A stretch of 64,000 nt of DNA from Sipunculus nudus (GCA_026874595.1 CM049318.1:29941956-30005955); one strand, 5' to 3'; shown: positions 38,820 to 53,454, numbered from the stretch's first letter. The notes: a model not told the origin generated them from the letters alone. A program made the numbers and translations.

Positions 38820-41560
38820 ACAACAAAAATAATAATAATTTTATGTAAAATGTAGATCCCATTGACAGGTGAAATGAAGGATAGCCATTACAATCCTATT
38901 CACTTTTTTTTACTTTATACCAGCTCAGACACTTCCTGTTTTATGTTGTATACCGAGTTAAATACAGGCGGCTCATTGGTTCTGAGGCTCTGCTGAGCAA
39001 TCACAATGGTATGAATCCTATAAGATGTTAAATCAAGAGGTTAATAAACTATGTGTACATTTAGAAACTGTAGATTGCGACAAAGAGCTTTTATTTTTAA
39101 TGCATGTGTTCTTACAGAAAATTTCAAATCATGTATGTTTTTTACATATAAAAATTGGACAAGTATTAATTTATTTCCAGAACTTATGAGTGCCACTTGG
39201 CCTGAACGACATTTCCTGAAAGCCTGATCTAGTGTAAGTTTTGTTCGGAAAGAGATTACAAGGGACAATTTTTTTTAAACAGAGTCCTCAGCGTTGAAAT
39301 ATGCATCGCGACTGACCGGACATATTTTCTTTCCACAAAAAAATGGTTTTACATGGCCAAACCAAACAGAAAAAAAGAAATAAGACTGATTTTTCTAGAT
39401 TAGATTATTTTGCTCATTTGATTTGGTGGTTCGCCTTCGAGGGAAAGGATATAACTTTAGCATACTGGAATTGGATATGTAACTCGTATGCTTCTGTGGG
39501 ATGGGCCCAGTTGTTAAACAAGGGTATTGCAGCACCACGTTTCGCTCTTACTCTGGATGTCATTGACGGGCCTGTCGGCTCTAGCTGGAGTTGATCGGTG
39601 CTTGTGGAAAAATCTTTTCTCATTCTAACTATGCCCCCCACGAACATTTGAATAAAGTATATAAACATATATGAACGCTGAATATTTTACACTTACGTGA
39701 CATTTTCCAGGCTGTATCGTCTGTTAAACTTTATTATTTTTGTATTTTGTAACACCAGGTTATTAATGTATAGCTTTGGAGGGTAAAATACGATTTACCA
39801 ATGATGATTTCGTAAAACATTGCGTGAATTCCCTTTGGGTTTCTCACAATATCTTGTCACCCTGGTTTGGCTTCATGTATGAGTAATGACCAGTATTTAC
39901 ATTTTACTACAGATATTACTTCCGCCGTGACAACGAATATATATTAATAATTTTACATAAATGTTGCACTTGATGATAAGCCTGTAATTTAAACTTTAAT
40001 TATCATATATTTATTCACAAAATTATAACAAGACTGATTGTAAATATAAACAGTTGGTGACTAATTGTGGGGATAGTGGGTATGACTCTCACTGAGTCTT
40101 TCATTCAAATGGAGTCTGGACAAACAGCCGGATGGCTCTCCACCCATTAACAATACTGACGTGTCTAAATCTATGATAACTTCAAAGAAATTGGTAACAG
40201 GATCGGACAGGATAACCGTATATACAGATATTGAACAAAAATCACTCATACATAAAAAATGACCGTATTTACCGACCATGCAAAGATCTGCACTAATGAA
40301 CAATGAATTGTTAATCTACTTTAATTATCGGTAAATTTGCTGCCACTCAGATCATTACCTGTTTTGAGTGTTGGTAAAAAAAAAAAAAGAGAACGGAGAC
40401 TTCTTGCTGAACAAATCTGATCCTGATTTACAACATAGGGTCTCTGTATAATGATATAATTTCTCAAAGAACGGCTTCCTCAGATACAAACTTCTATCTG
40501 TCTGGGTTAATACATAAATATATGGCTACCGAAACGTAGTACGTATTGTAGCGGTTCACTATGTTTTAATACTACGGTCGTGGTAAACTATTCGCCAACA
40601 TACACATCAGATCAACACGTTAATACCGAATACCTTTGGGGAAGGGGTGCGCATACGACAGCCATAGCCAATATCTGATTCTAATACCTGGGGACACGGT
40701 ATGATAAAACAAAAGAATACGTATCCATACATAATCACATCATAGATAGGAATATGCCCTTTGAATAGTGTTTTCTGTTGATATGATATGTAAAATAAGA
40801 CCCTCATGTAATGAATTAAAAACAAATTCAAAAATAATTTATTTGTATGGTTCAACATTCAAATAAAGCACGAAAAAGAAAAAACTTTTATCAGAAATTT
40901 GATAAAATTGTAAGAGGATGGGGTGATTTTTCGAGGACGTTTTAGTCAGACTGGAAGACCGATAAGAGATAAGAAAGGATTCAAGATGAAAGGTTTCAAA
41001 CACGGCTGTTCTCAGTCTCGTTCTAATAATACAAAAAAAAACATGATCAGATTTATATATATATATACTCATTTACCTTCCGTTAACTTCTTATATCAAT
41101 GTTTAAAATAAATAGAATTATATTTAAGTAAGAAAAAAGACCATACAAACAACATTAGAAAGGTAATGGAAATATTAGTTTTTTTTCAGTGGATCCTCGA
41201 GATTTTTTCTCTTAATTATGGGGTTCTTTCCAGTCGCACTTGTGCTTCCTCTGTCACAATTTGTTAACATAATGAGCACGATTTGCCGTACAACTGGTCG
41301 GCCACTTGACGAAAGATGGTACAACTTGACGAAAGATGGTACAACCTGTGGTATGACCTTATGATCCGCAATACGATTTGCCTCGATCTCTTCCGACCTG
41401 CTGCACGACCTTACGATTGGTCTTGGTGTCAGCTCAGTAACAGGTATGAATATGTCTTCCACAGCGACTAAAAGCAGTTTTTTTTCTGGCCTTGAAACGT
41501 CTTTTTCCATAATTTAAGGCATCTCCTTCCGTACGAGGGCTGGCGAGCAAATAAATCCAG
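38820..41560. other. No gene seen
   Basis: A minus frame near 39.4-39.6 kb (LEPTGPSMTSRVRAKRGAA) has repeat-like composition but no family was recognised. Confidence 0.4.
41304..41343. repeat. Tandem duplication of a 20-base unit
   Basis: ACTTGACGAAAGATGGTACA twice, exact. Confidence 0.95.
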
Positions 41561-41655
41561 CCGACGGGCCAGAGAAGGTATAGCCACACGATTTGGTCAT
41601 TTATTGAATGATTTCTTCCTGTCGCTTTTAATAAAAACACTGAGCAAAAACACTG

Positions 41656-41658
<3 letters not shown>

Positions 41659-41710
<52 letters not shown>
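41659..41710. repeat. (TA)n microsatellite
   Basis: 52 bases, inside copy C. Confidence 0.95.
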
Positions 41711-41711
<1 letters not shown>

Positions 41712-41874
41712 TCTCACTTTTAAGCAAATAGCAAATAGAGAGATGTTCACCTGTTCAAAACATAAGATTGTATATTGGAAACACAATATATGTATAATTG
41801 TATTACTAGACTTTGCTTCAGTTCGCCTTAATGAATGATGGACAAGCAATAATGGATGGAATTTAAATCATTTC

Positions 41875-41878
<4 letters not shown>

Positions 41879-41940
<62 letters not shown>
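41879..41940. repeat. (TA)n microsatellite
   Basis: Counterpart of 1989-2035 in copy A. Confidence 0.95.
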
Positions 41941-41942
<2 letters not shown>

Positions 41943-44031
41943 TCACTGAACTGGGGAAAAATTATAATTTATGGGTTTATTAGAAAGGGAACCTAAACTA
42001 CACCTCTAACTCATCCGCCTTCCTACTATTTAAATGGTTATGGGTGAATAAATGACTGCTCATATATTTTTCTGAGATAATATCTATCTTCATTCAGTCG
42101 ATATAGAAAATCAATGTGAGGAAATCAAATTTAATCGAATAAAGAAACACGTTTTTTTTAGGATTTAGAAGAATATCTGCGTAAATAATAGATATTACCT
42201 AAAGTTATAATATTTTGTAAGTAACCTAATTCTGCGGGACTTTTAATCTAAATACACTTCCCTCGGTCTTGTGATTAGCTATGGGTCTATCTAAAGCCTT
42301 ATATTTCTATACTGACTGAATTCTATTATGCAACGACAGAGATCAAGGATTTTACTGGCGAGTTGATCCAATATAAATCTCGCGGAGATAATTGATCACA
42401 GTATCAGATAAAAACATCAAGGCTCTTCATTCTTGATTGCCATGTGAAGAATGTGGATTGGCCTGTGGGTAAACGTATATATCGGTAAACTACGAGGAAT
42501 ATCCAAGCACGTTTACAACTCTGCAACTAGCAAGCTGAAATGAATGGCATTTTCATCAGCCATATCAGTCCCCCCCCTATGTAAGTTTGAATAGAGCTTG
42601 TATATCTGACCACGTTTTAATAAGGACAGATCCAGTAAGCCAAGCAGACCAGAGCTTTGGCATCACTACGACAAGGGTGTGGTTGTATGATTTTACGATA
42701 AAGGGGACAGGAAGTTGTTATAGATAAAAGCTTCTATTAAAGGGGCCTATTCACATGCCAGGTATGTTTAGTAGATATACAATATAATTTATCCTCCTTA
42801 AAACATCATAATATGCTGCTAATATTTCAATCAAGAAGAGTCTGCTTACTCCTGTATGTGATTGGAAGAAAGCTTGCATCGGACTTCACATTAAAGCTTC
42901 ACGCCCGACATCTGGTTTCCGTACCGTACAAATTCATAAATTTATAACTTTTCAAGGTTCAAACCGGTGTTTCTGCTACGCTTATTTTTTTTATGTTTCT
43001 GTTTTATTTAGGAAAGTTTATCCGTCTTGTTATGGTAAACAGAAACACGCCTGCTCTGTCTACTAACGAAAAGAACCATAACATCTAACGAAAAAGGTTA
43101 ATTAGAGATAGTAAATATGTTTGTCGGTATAGATTTCCTCGGGAACATTTGCATTCAGCCCAAATAAATTAATAGCGTCAGACAATTTAAATATTATTGC
43201 AAAGGCCGATGTAGTTTTAAGTTACAGTCATGACTAAGGACATTCAATGTAATATGAAGTTTTATATAGTATAAAAATATTGTTTCTTCAAGCATCCAGC
43301 ATTTCCTATATCAACCTTAAGTTAGAATGTATTAGCAGAGGCGATGGGGGGTATTATTGTTATATATTCCCCACGTTAATAGGGGAATGAAGTTTTGCAT
43401 TTAAATCCGCCTTTGCATGGATATCATGAAGTAAAAAAATTACATTTACCTGGTGTGGGGTTTGCAGTTATAAGTTATTTTTTTTGAGCCTAGTAAATTG
43501 TGCTTGGAAGGAAATTTTGCTATTTAATGTTCCTAATTAATGGTAATTAAACCTGTGACTATAAAAATATACATCAAGTTCATAAAATAAAAGAAACGCA
43601 CCTGTTCCTTGCACATAAACCAACAAGATAGCAAAATGCCATATCCATTGTGTTCACATCCTAAGAGAGTTGTATATTAGACTGTGTGGCCTCGTTGGTC
43701 TTCTGATTAGATCACTTGGTTCACTGGAGTGTAAGTAGCACTCACATCAGTGTATGTGTAAACTTTCTGGCCCTGCTTGAGATTGCTTCAGTACACAAGG
43801 CAGTAACGATCCGTGTCAACGCACGCTATTCTCATCAACTTTATATCGAATAGGTTAACATGTCTTTACAAATTAAGTTTGTGGGAAGACACCGTGCCTT
43901 ATACAGGACTAACTTTAACACGTCACAATTTATTGCAGACAAGAATTTATCCATATGTCCAAAAGTTATAAATGCAAGAATCCGGGATCCCCGGGTCCGG
44001 TAAGCTCCTCATGCAACGGTTATACACTGCA

Positions 44032-44170
44032 GTTCTAATCCTCTTTTTTTAACTACTGTTTAAATTCCAAGATTCCCCCGGTTTTATCAATAGGACTGGA
44101 AACAGAGCCAAGCATCGTAATCACAACAAATACAGCAAGGTATCACATTGTGCAACCAACACCGAGTTTT
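44032..44170 (-). pseudogene. Decayed copy of the membrane-anchor exon (copy C)
   Basis: The minus strand aligns by eye with the exon at 7670-7899: both share the end CTGCAGTGTATAAC and a run of small hydrophobic codons, here reading YLAVFVVITMLGSV. In-frame stops and indels break the frame before and after the membrane segment, so this copy is dead. Confidence 0.5.
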
Positions 44171-44750
44171 AAATTAAAAAACGGTTGCAACTTCACTTTG
44201 GTCCGCTTTTGCCAACAACGAGGTATGATTGTTTCCGTATCTATTTTCAGGAAAAGTTTCCTTGTTATAAAACGTACATTAAATTCATCTCTCATGTCTT
44301 CCTCACATCAACCTATATTTTAAACATCCAACAATTGTAACCAGTCAAAGATCATCAAAAACATGAAAGCCCCCATGCCCCCTTCCAGTTTGCAAATGCA
44401 CAAATTACTCAAGGGGTCTTCAAGGTTAACATACCGGTATGTAAATTTCGCTCTACGAGCCTAGCGCCACAAATTAAATACAAAAATAAATCTCTACACA
44501 ACTTATTGAGAGAGTATATGACGGAAAATCTATATTTTCTTTTACCTATTAGAATAAAGAAAAAATGAACCGACATTCCTCAATTAATTCATCTTCTTAA
44601 CCCCGGTAAAAAGCCCAGTATACCGGGTTTATCAGCTAGTATTTTATAAAGGAAGACATATACATTTCCCGTGTCTCATTCAGCATACGGCATAAAACAG
44701 CTGTTATCAGGACTACATAAGATCGTTGTGCCTGGGTACGAAAACCTTTT

Positions 44751-45316
44751 TAAGCCTCGGTCACAACCCACTGCGGCCACCGCAAACCTTAGAGTACCGC
44801 ACGGTTTTGGGACCTCAGGAATACTTAAACCTCGGTCACAACCCACTGCGGCAACCGCACACCGTAGATCACCTTTCGTTTTTTTTTAAACCGCGGGAAT
44901 ACTTATGAGGTGGACGTGCGGGAACGGCACGGTGTCTTCCTCATTCTCACGGCAGTCGCACGGTAAAGTAAGCAGACCCTGCTAACGCCGCAAGCCCACC
45001 TTGCGGACCGCAAAGACCCATTACGAAAGCCGCAGGTACGCCGTACGTCCCTCGGTTAGCCGAGTAGGCGTTAAAAATCGCACGGTTATCCTACGACCTC
45101 CGTACGTCTACTGTACGATGCCCGTACGGAACCCGGAAGTGAATGGCTGCCGCACGGCCGCCGCATCAACTTAAGCGCTTGCGCTAATGTCAGTTACGGT
45201 CGTTGCGGAGTCCCTGCGGCCTCTGAAAAACGCACGGTTGCTGTGCGTCAACCGCACGGAATAGCCCAAAACACTCGTCCTACGGCGACCGTATCCCGGT
45301 TATGACCGAGGCTTTA
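44751..45316. mobile_element. GC-rich terminal-inverted-repeat element (MITE-like)
   Basis: TAAGCCTCGGTCACAACCC at 44751-44769 is matched in reverse by GGTTATGACCGAGGCTTTA at 45298-45316. A second copy of the left end (CCTCGGTCACAACCCACTGCGG) lies at 44830-44851, suggesting nesting or a duplicated end. The interior is packed with CGCACGG and GCGGCCGC-like words, far more GC-rich than its surroundings. No coding potential. Confidence 0.65.
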
Positions 45317-45660
45317 GGACGGACTCTCTGGGATTATGAAATCATACCTGTCATCTAGCCGATGTAAATAATAATCAAATGCAGCGGTTGCATGTTGCAA
45401 AATATTGTGACTTGCATTTGTGTATTTCTGGTTTACCTTGGTGGATAGTTAAGAGTCTCCTGAAGCTGTATCTGAATATTAAGAGAAGATTACTTATGCA
45501 TTCATATGAAGTCTTACTTCAAACTGATATCCCTGACAAAAGAACTTGCACTTAAAAAAATCTAGATGTTTATCAGGAATACCAGGATTGCATATAGATG
45601 AGGTGCAATTGAACTATTCAACAGAGATCCTACGCTCCGCCTCTTTAAACTGATCATTGG

Positions 45661-48600
45661 CATCCAAAAGACTCATTCACGGAAGGTTTTCCATGTCTGT
45701 GGTTGAAATAGCTGTTTATAAGGCAATAATTACGTCATAAAGACGTCAAAAAGGTCGTTCGAGTATGACGGTGCATTGATTGACATCAACTTGAATTGCT
45801 TCATGGCCGACCTCTAGTAAAATCTACATAGTAATCGCTGTGAAGTGTCTTTCCATATTTTGAATGAGTTGTCTCTCACGAATACATTGCGAGGTAAGAC
45901 ATTACATATTCGGCAGTCGCCAGAATCGCTCTTGCTACCTTTGGCTCAGAAATATAACACTTCCTCTTTTGTGAAAAACATATCCCTGAAAAAACCTAGA
46001 AGCAGGAGTACTGGAACAGACCAAATGTACTCTGTTTGTGAGCGTCACCCAAATTATGTAAATTGTGCGCTTGGTATGTGATTGATTCCAACGGTAATTT
46101 AGTTGATCGCAACGGCTCTGCTCATGATTATTCTTTGAATGAATATGTGATTAATGTCACAACAAGTTTACGATTAATCCAATTAGCCTAATTTACCATG
46201 CCATGCCGTGCTTTATAGTGGGTAAGTAAACATCGATATAAAATGTAATATTGTGCAATTTTGCTTCTCTACCTAATCTTAAAAGCCTCAGTCCGTCATG
46301 GATGGATCCATATATGATATTAATTTTTACTCAAGCAAAACTGAATGCCTGACTTTTTATATACCGTATATTCATTTAAACCTATGTTAGTGATTACATT
46401 AATTCAACTGTAATAAGATAAAGTTGAAAACTGTCATATTGCAAAAATTTAAAGAAGTTTGGCTTTCGTCACTTCATTGGAATCTTACCATGTGCATATA
46501 CTAGACGCTTATGCGTTGCAGATGATCATGGAAAATGTAAAACCATCGTGCCTCTATTATTATTTTGCCGCGAGCATTCTAAATATGTATCAAGATGTGT
46601 ATAAGGCCCCTTTTTACCGGGTAAGACTGGTATACGCTTTCCTTTAGTGATATCTCGCATCACTGGAATTCGTGGCACAGCATATTTTATAAAACTATAG
46701 GTCTTGTGTCCACTTTCTTTTAGGCCTTTGTCATACTCATATAAACTTGGGCATTATGCTTGATATATGGTTGAAGGTCTTGACAGCCAGCTGGAACCCT
46801 TTTTGAATAACATAACATTCAGTTCTGGGTGAACGTATGAGGTTGGTACGGGGAGGTGAAAGGTTCAGTTGATTTTATATCTACTTTTCTAAATATATGA
46901 GTGCCCGTTTGGGGGGTTTTGTGTGATCATGTTTTGATTAATAGAGATGAACTATTCACACTGACAGGGAATCAGGAAGACTATATCAAATAAACAATAA
47001 TATCTGTGAACTTAAGGGGTATATACTCAGTACTCCTGGGAGGGTTTAGGAACATGTGAGTCCTGGAGGTTCTAGTCAAAATCCACCTTTTGAAGCGGAA
47101 GTCCGAGTCAGAGTCCAACACATATCATATGTTATAGGTTACTGGAGTCAAATAAAATATTCTAGAGCGTCAAAAGCATTTTAAGGTCATCGACCCAAGT
47201 ATGGCATTGACGACAATCCAAAATGACGACAATTTTAAATAATATCAATAACATTGTTTCTAGATAAATGATGCATATACATAAGTGTCATAACACATAT
47301 GTTAATGCACGAGGAATCTTATAAATGTCTAATCTAAAGGGCCATGAGCTAACAAATAATTATTTCTGAGATTGAAGGTAAAAATGGCCTCTGTTTTTTT
47401 ATTCTTGTTGTTGTTTATGTTTTTTTCCCTTATTTTCGATAATACTCTATCATGAAAACTTAGGGAAGACGACTTTCCCAGATATGGGTTTCATTGCATA
47501 AGAATTAGTAATTATTTATTGAAATCAAAACTAACAATACCAAAATAATCAAACAACTTCTTATTGCAAACATTCTGTCGGAACTATGGAAGTTTGATTA
47601 CATTTCTAAACACATGAACCAAAACAACGGGTGCTACCGGTTCTCCGTTTCCTCTTATTCGATAGTTCCATCCTTTGAACGCCATCCGAATTATGTTGCA
47701 GGTAGGCTATTACCCGTCCCCTTTGAACCATTATGTATGTGGGGTATGGATTTTGCTTTGCTACAGGACTAGTTGATGATAAACTTGCCGACTTTAATTA
47801 TAAACTTAAGGATCTTGAAGAATTACACGTTTGTTTGCAATATGGGATTCAAAGCTGTGTGCTCAATGAGCTGTAGAAGAATGATTCCACCAGCTCTCTT
47901 CCCCTCATAATGACTGTTTCTACTGTTCAGGATGGTATCCAGCATGTCATATGCTTGCTTCATGCCGACCACGTTATCGATAAATTACTTAGAATGTGTT
48001 ACCCATGTTCAGCTATTCCCTTGCCCCACTTGTCATGTCCTATGTTCGTCCGATGTATGACTCATTTTTTTAACTCCAATGTTTCTACATTGCTAACTGC
48101 CCTTCTTCTAAAGCACGCAAGCTTTCTTTTCTGAACTACAGGCTCCAAAGAGAACAAAAAACCGTTGGTTTATGTCAATGTCATTGGAATACTTGACCGC
48201 AATACAGCCTCTTAATCTTTTTCAAGACCCTCTACTTTCTTTTGTTCTTTGCAGATGCTATGGAACGTGTATATGTGTAATTTTTGTGGCAATGCGTATG
48301 GATTTTCAGTGGCGTTGCCTTTTCAACATATCCAGATCCATGCATGTCCTATATTTTCTACATTCTGATGCATTATGCAGCTCACACGGTGGTTTTGTAT
48401 GGGTATGGTAACTTTAAGGTCTTATGATCGTCAAACAACCTTGGTTTAATTAAGCTTTAGAATTCATATTCAAATTATTTTAAGCCACAGTGATTTATAC
48501 ATAATTAGAATTCATAGAATATCTGCCTTTTAGATGAGATATATATAAACATTGTCATTTTTCTTTGAAGATTTTAAACTTTAAATAATTTATTTTATAT

Positions 48601-50560
48601 TTTCAACACGATATATCTCACATTTTGCGAAGAGTATGTATGAAAAAATATTATCACATGAAGGTACATACAAATATCCCCAGATTTGTGTGTGTGTGTT
48701 TATATTCTTTCTTTGCTATTTAATTTTCAATTTATAAAAACATTAATATACAAACAATGCATATTTTCTTAAAAAGGCGTTTAACTGCTGAACTAAAACA
48801 GATATAAAAAAAAGAAAAAAAAAAACGCATTTTAGATTACATGTCAGCCTACCTATATGCAACATTTGAAAAACTCTGCTTGGTTTTTGAGAAATATCGC
48901 ACCGAAGATCGTGCAGTCTGTTGAATTGTAGTTTTGAGAAAATAGCCAAAGACTGTTTTGGAAGAGTAATATCGTTTTCTACGGGAATCAGAAATATCAG
49001 CGCAAGTGAAAGACGTATATTTTAATTATATATTCTGATCTGAATTGGTTTCGATGAAAAAAAATAGAAATTAAATAGGTTATCATGTTGAAAAAATATA
49101 AAATTTAAACCTGAAATAATATCAACTTCTGTCAAGGTGAGTTGTAGGCGGAGTTTACTGCTCCGCTTGGCTGGTCATTTGTAATTAGGTCATGGGCCAG
49201 CGCGCCGCGAAACGCGTCAGGTGTGAAGTGACTAATTGGCAACGATTACTCTAATCACTATATGCAAGCATATTTAACTTCCAATGTATCCCCCGCTCAG
49301 AATCATACTTGAACACTGTAGGCACAAACTAACTAGCAGCAACACATGCTAGTAAAATAATATTGATGTATATCAATCAATCATTCCAGAATGACGAAAC
49401 ATATAGATTACCGAATATTGTTTAGGCATATTTAGCATAAAATAAGATATTTTTTGTTGTTAAACTTTTTAAATGACATATACTTATACTTTAAAACAGT
49501 ATCTAGACCTTAATATAGTTTATAATGTAAAAATAATTCAACTAATCCCGATGTTAATTGACAGCGTTCCCGAACAAAATCCGATCTGGCTTTTATGTAT
49601 TATACAGCTGTATAAGCCATCCAGCAGCACGTAATATGAATATTAAAACAAGGGTGACTTTTTCACAAGGTTCCGTATTTACGGCGTAAAATGGGAACGA
49701 TTTCAGTGAATGTCGACGCTGTTAGCTGGCTTTCACAGAGATATACACGGAGACAAGCACGCTTACAGGACAACCAGTAGAGCGTAATAATTAAACATAA
49801 GAAACGGCGAGTGCCAAACAATGCAATATTTTATCAGTTAATAGTAATCGCCTACGTCATGAAAACGAAAATGTTTTTTTTTTAAACAGCCTTTTAATAT
49901 ATTCAAAATACATAGACATATTGAGCATGAAATAAGACAAGATCATAATATGGGTGAAATAGTTATAAACCCAAGCAAATATGTAAAGTTTACTGAAATT
50001 ACAAGTGGCAATTTTATATTTCATGACATTCTTGCTAAACCAAGACCTTAACCCGTTTAGGATGGCACTGACGTAATTTTGGGCAACTGCACAGAGCTAA
50101 ACAAAATTCTACGATCTGCATAATAAATCCGGGGTAAGAGTACAGGGGGACGTGTAGTGTCAATTAATTATCAAGTGCTGGTAATAAAGATAGGCACAGT
50201 CCTGGCTGACTGACAGCGGCCTTCGCACGTCTGTCAATCAAAGATGGGCCGTGCACCGCCAGTAAATAGTTAACCAATAAGCAATTGAATTCCCTGTTAG
50301 TTCTCGCCGAGCTGACAGTGGTCCTGTATACAATCCACGTGGGGTTGACATCTCTATTAAAATGCTTATTTTTCCAATTGATACATTATAACGCCAGTGT
50401 TTTTGTGACAAGGTAGATATATCAAACAACTATACGGTCTCGGTTTTTCAGAAAAATGTTAATTTACGATTTTTGACGATCATAAGATATTAACAAAGAA
50501 TGTTGCACAGAGACGCAGAGTCCAAAAGCATAGATCTATTTTTATTAGGTATTTATTAGG
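45661..50560. other. No gene seen
   Basis: Short plus frames near 45.9 and 47.9 kb have near-coding composition, the latter possibly a decayed transposon piece, but nothing is recognisable. Confidence 0.4.
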
Positions 50561-50579
50561 TATTATATTTGAGGAAAAT

Positions 50580-51110
50580 ATGATTACCACCACCACCAAA
50601 GCGGATTTTTTTCAGCTAAATGAAACAATAAGAAATCACTTTATGTTTCCGCATGCTGTGATAGGATGTGATATGGTATCTGCAATATATCAGCAGGGCT
50701 CGCGAAAAGCGTTAAACACAGTCGACAAGAAACGAGTATATGACATGCTGGATACCTTCTGTAACAGCAAAAGCAAACGCAAACTGATGAGGTGAAAAGA
50801 GCTTGTGAATTCTTTTTCCTAAAGCTCTATGAGGCAGGCAACTTTGAATCCCTTGACGAATTCCGCCATATTGCACACAAACAGGCAATCAGTCGCACTT
50901 TCTTATGTTCATGATTTGAGTTTGCGATTTTTTCCAGTAACTAATGCCACATCAGTACATCTTTCATACCGCTCATACCTCATGGTTCAAGAATGGATTG
51001 TTGATAGTCTACCTCTTATACAAAGTAGATGGGGTTCAAGGAATGGAACACAAGGGGCTTCGCTTCACCACTTAAATAGGTTGACTGAATCTAAATACAA
51101 GCTTTGGTGA
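50580..51110 (+). pseudogene. Decayed transposon-associated coding sequence
   Basis: Frames read FPHAVIGCDMVSAIYQQGSRKAL, then after a stop and frameshifts FFFLKLYEAGNFESLDEFRH, and HLSYRSYLMVQEWI followed by SRWG. The order HA.(S/T)GCD..SA, then HSYR.Y.QVQEWI, matches from memory an unnamed protein repeated in many invertebrate genomes. Class of element unknown. Confidence 0.4.
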
Positions 51111-53454
51111 TAATGCATCATGAAAAATAGCCCGACAGCAATGATATAAGGATGAGTTAACAATAACGGTATCATAGCACTTGATTTGCTCTATTTTTAC
51201 AAAAACGAATCTGTTAGTGTTAGTAAAGATACTGTTTATAGAACCAGATAAAAACGTTTATAAGTACAACGTAAACACCTAAACTTAAAACTGCTTAACA
51301 CTCACCAGTATACCTGATTTGCACCAACTTCAATGTGTGAGTTCAAGTCCAAGTCCTAAAATGTTTAACCAAGGAGGATCACACATATCAGTTTCCTTTG
51401 ATTTTACGTATTCGTTTTACACCTTTGCCAAACGCTTCATAGGAAATGCCCATATGAATCCTAATGAATAATGCATACATATGCCTCCACCACTGGAGCA
51501 CAAATTTATAAAAAACGCTATGCAAACACAGTTGACATACTCCAAGGTGCTGGGCGTTCGGGCCTCAGCTGAACAGGTGACCAGACCACACTGATGAGGC
51601 GGGACCTTCTGTTCATTCACTTCATTCACTCTTGGCCATTATTACCATATTCTCTCATGCAAGAGTAACCGTACATTAAAAAAAATGATTGATCGATTTG
51701 ATTATTATTTTCTACATTACAGGGGTCACATGTTTTCCAGTGGTGGTGTGACCTTGTCTTTTTTTCTGAAAGTCAGGACAATGTGGAATGTATTCTAGTT
51801 AGCAAATAATAAGACAAAGAATTTTTAAAGATTTTGTTGAAACTTCCCTTGAAGCAAATGTCGATTCACTTGGCCTTTTTGGAATTTATATGTACCTTTT
51901 TTCATTTTTTTCATTGACCTGGTTAACGTCTTTCGTGATCATTTGAATTCGTTTTATAAGATTTGTTTCAAAGTTGGTAAAAGCAGCGACACATACCTCT
52001 TTCAAATTAACTACCAGGATAATTTGTTGCAAACAAGTCAGTTATCCTTACATATTTCTACTGCCAGTTAACATCAATTTTCAGAAATAAAAAATACGCC
52101 TATGTGTATTGTTTAATCTGTCAAATAATTGTTCAGAAAATTATAAAACTATACAGTCTTCATCGTTATTTGTGACTAATTTCCCGAAATATATCCTAGA
52201 AAACAGAGTTAGAAGGGATTTCAAGACGAATTCGAGGAGTGCTGTATTCTAAATTTTACTCTCTCACAAATTCGCAATTGTGTGAAAAGTGCCAAGGTAT
52301 CATTACCGTCTAAAACCATGTGTTTAAATAAGATCAAAAAGTGGTTTATATTCATATTAAATCGCATAAAGTATACACTATTTTAAACTTGGTAGAGTAT
52401 TCTTTCTGACAGTATACATATTTTTTAAGTTTTTCATTCATTTTTACATGATTTTGTAACATTAACAAAAATGTTTTATAAGGTACACTAATATTAAACT
52501 ACATGAAAATATCTCAAAAGAGTTGCGTTTAGGATTAAATGAATTTGACACCAAGGCAGCTTTTTTTTTAATTTCCTCAGTCCATATGTCTACCTATATA
52601 CACGGTAGAGGCTGAAAAAAAGTGATGAATCCAATGTTCTCTTGTTTTATATAAAAAAATATAAAGCTAGCAAATCTTTAGATGGGCATGGAAAATAAAA
52701 CACTTTTGTAAAACTGAACATGATGCAAACACATATCTGGCCAGACGTTAGCGACTCAAGTAAAGAGAACTTTCTGCTACCGCCCATTTATATTGTAGCC
52801 GATGTCGAATGTTTTGTTATACCAGTATAACCACCTGTCCACACAGTTTGTGTGCGCACGAAAATATAATCGTGGAAGACAAGATATACTCGTACTTACT
52901 CTTCCTTGGATGTTTATATAACACAGAGTTGACTTATTAAGCTGTTATTATGTTGTACAGTTTATTCCAGTTTGCAATCACTATATTATTAATGTATTTT
53001 TATTGATAATTCACAAGAGGCATTTAATCATTGCATAACACCTCTTCTGCACTCTACTGATCAGGAACAGTCAAGAAGGCCTCATTTTGGCACATCACAT
53101 CTGAATATTCCTGTTAACGGTAAACTTGTATGTATTTAATGGCAGCCGTAAATAAGCGATAAGCTACAATCTTTGCAAAAAAAAAAAAAAAAAACGTACG
53201 AGAAGATAATGTTATGACATTTCGCATCAAAACTATTTCCTTCTTTTCTGTTCATATTTGAATCACTAAATATACATTGTTTAACGCAATTTAAGCCGTG
53301 CTTTCTTTATTGTATGAATGCCTCTATTCAAAGCGGTTTGTAATAGCTAAAGCTTCATATAACTAATATAGCATCACACGAATACCCTGCTACACATATT
53401 TCCTAATTGGCGACAGCGTACTGGTCAATATGTGTAGCAAGTGTGTGCTGAATA
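51111..53454. other. A/T-rich spacer downstream of the RPTP gene
   Basis: No exon-like frame seen; short homopolymers only. Confidence 0.45.

Larger units (their letters stand above)
41570..45660. repeat. Copy C of the triplicated block
   Basis: The most continuous copy. It aligns with A and B, lacks the insertions in A and the Tigger in B, but carries its own GC-rich inverted-repeat element (44751-45316) and has lost the frame of the membrane exon. Confidence 0.6.

Noticed and set aside
41175-41510. 111-codon minus frame
   Set aside because: It runs across an exact 20-base tandem duplication and block C sequence; no domain seen.
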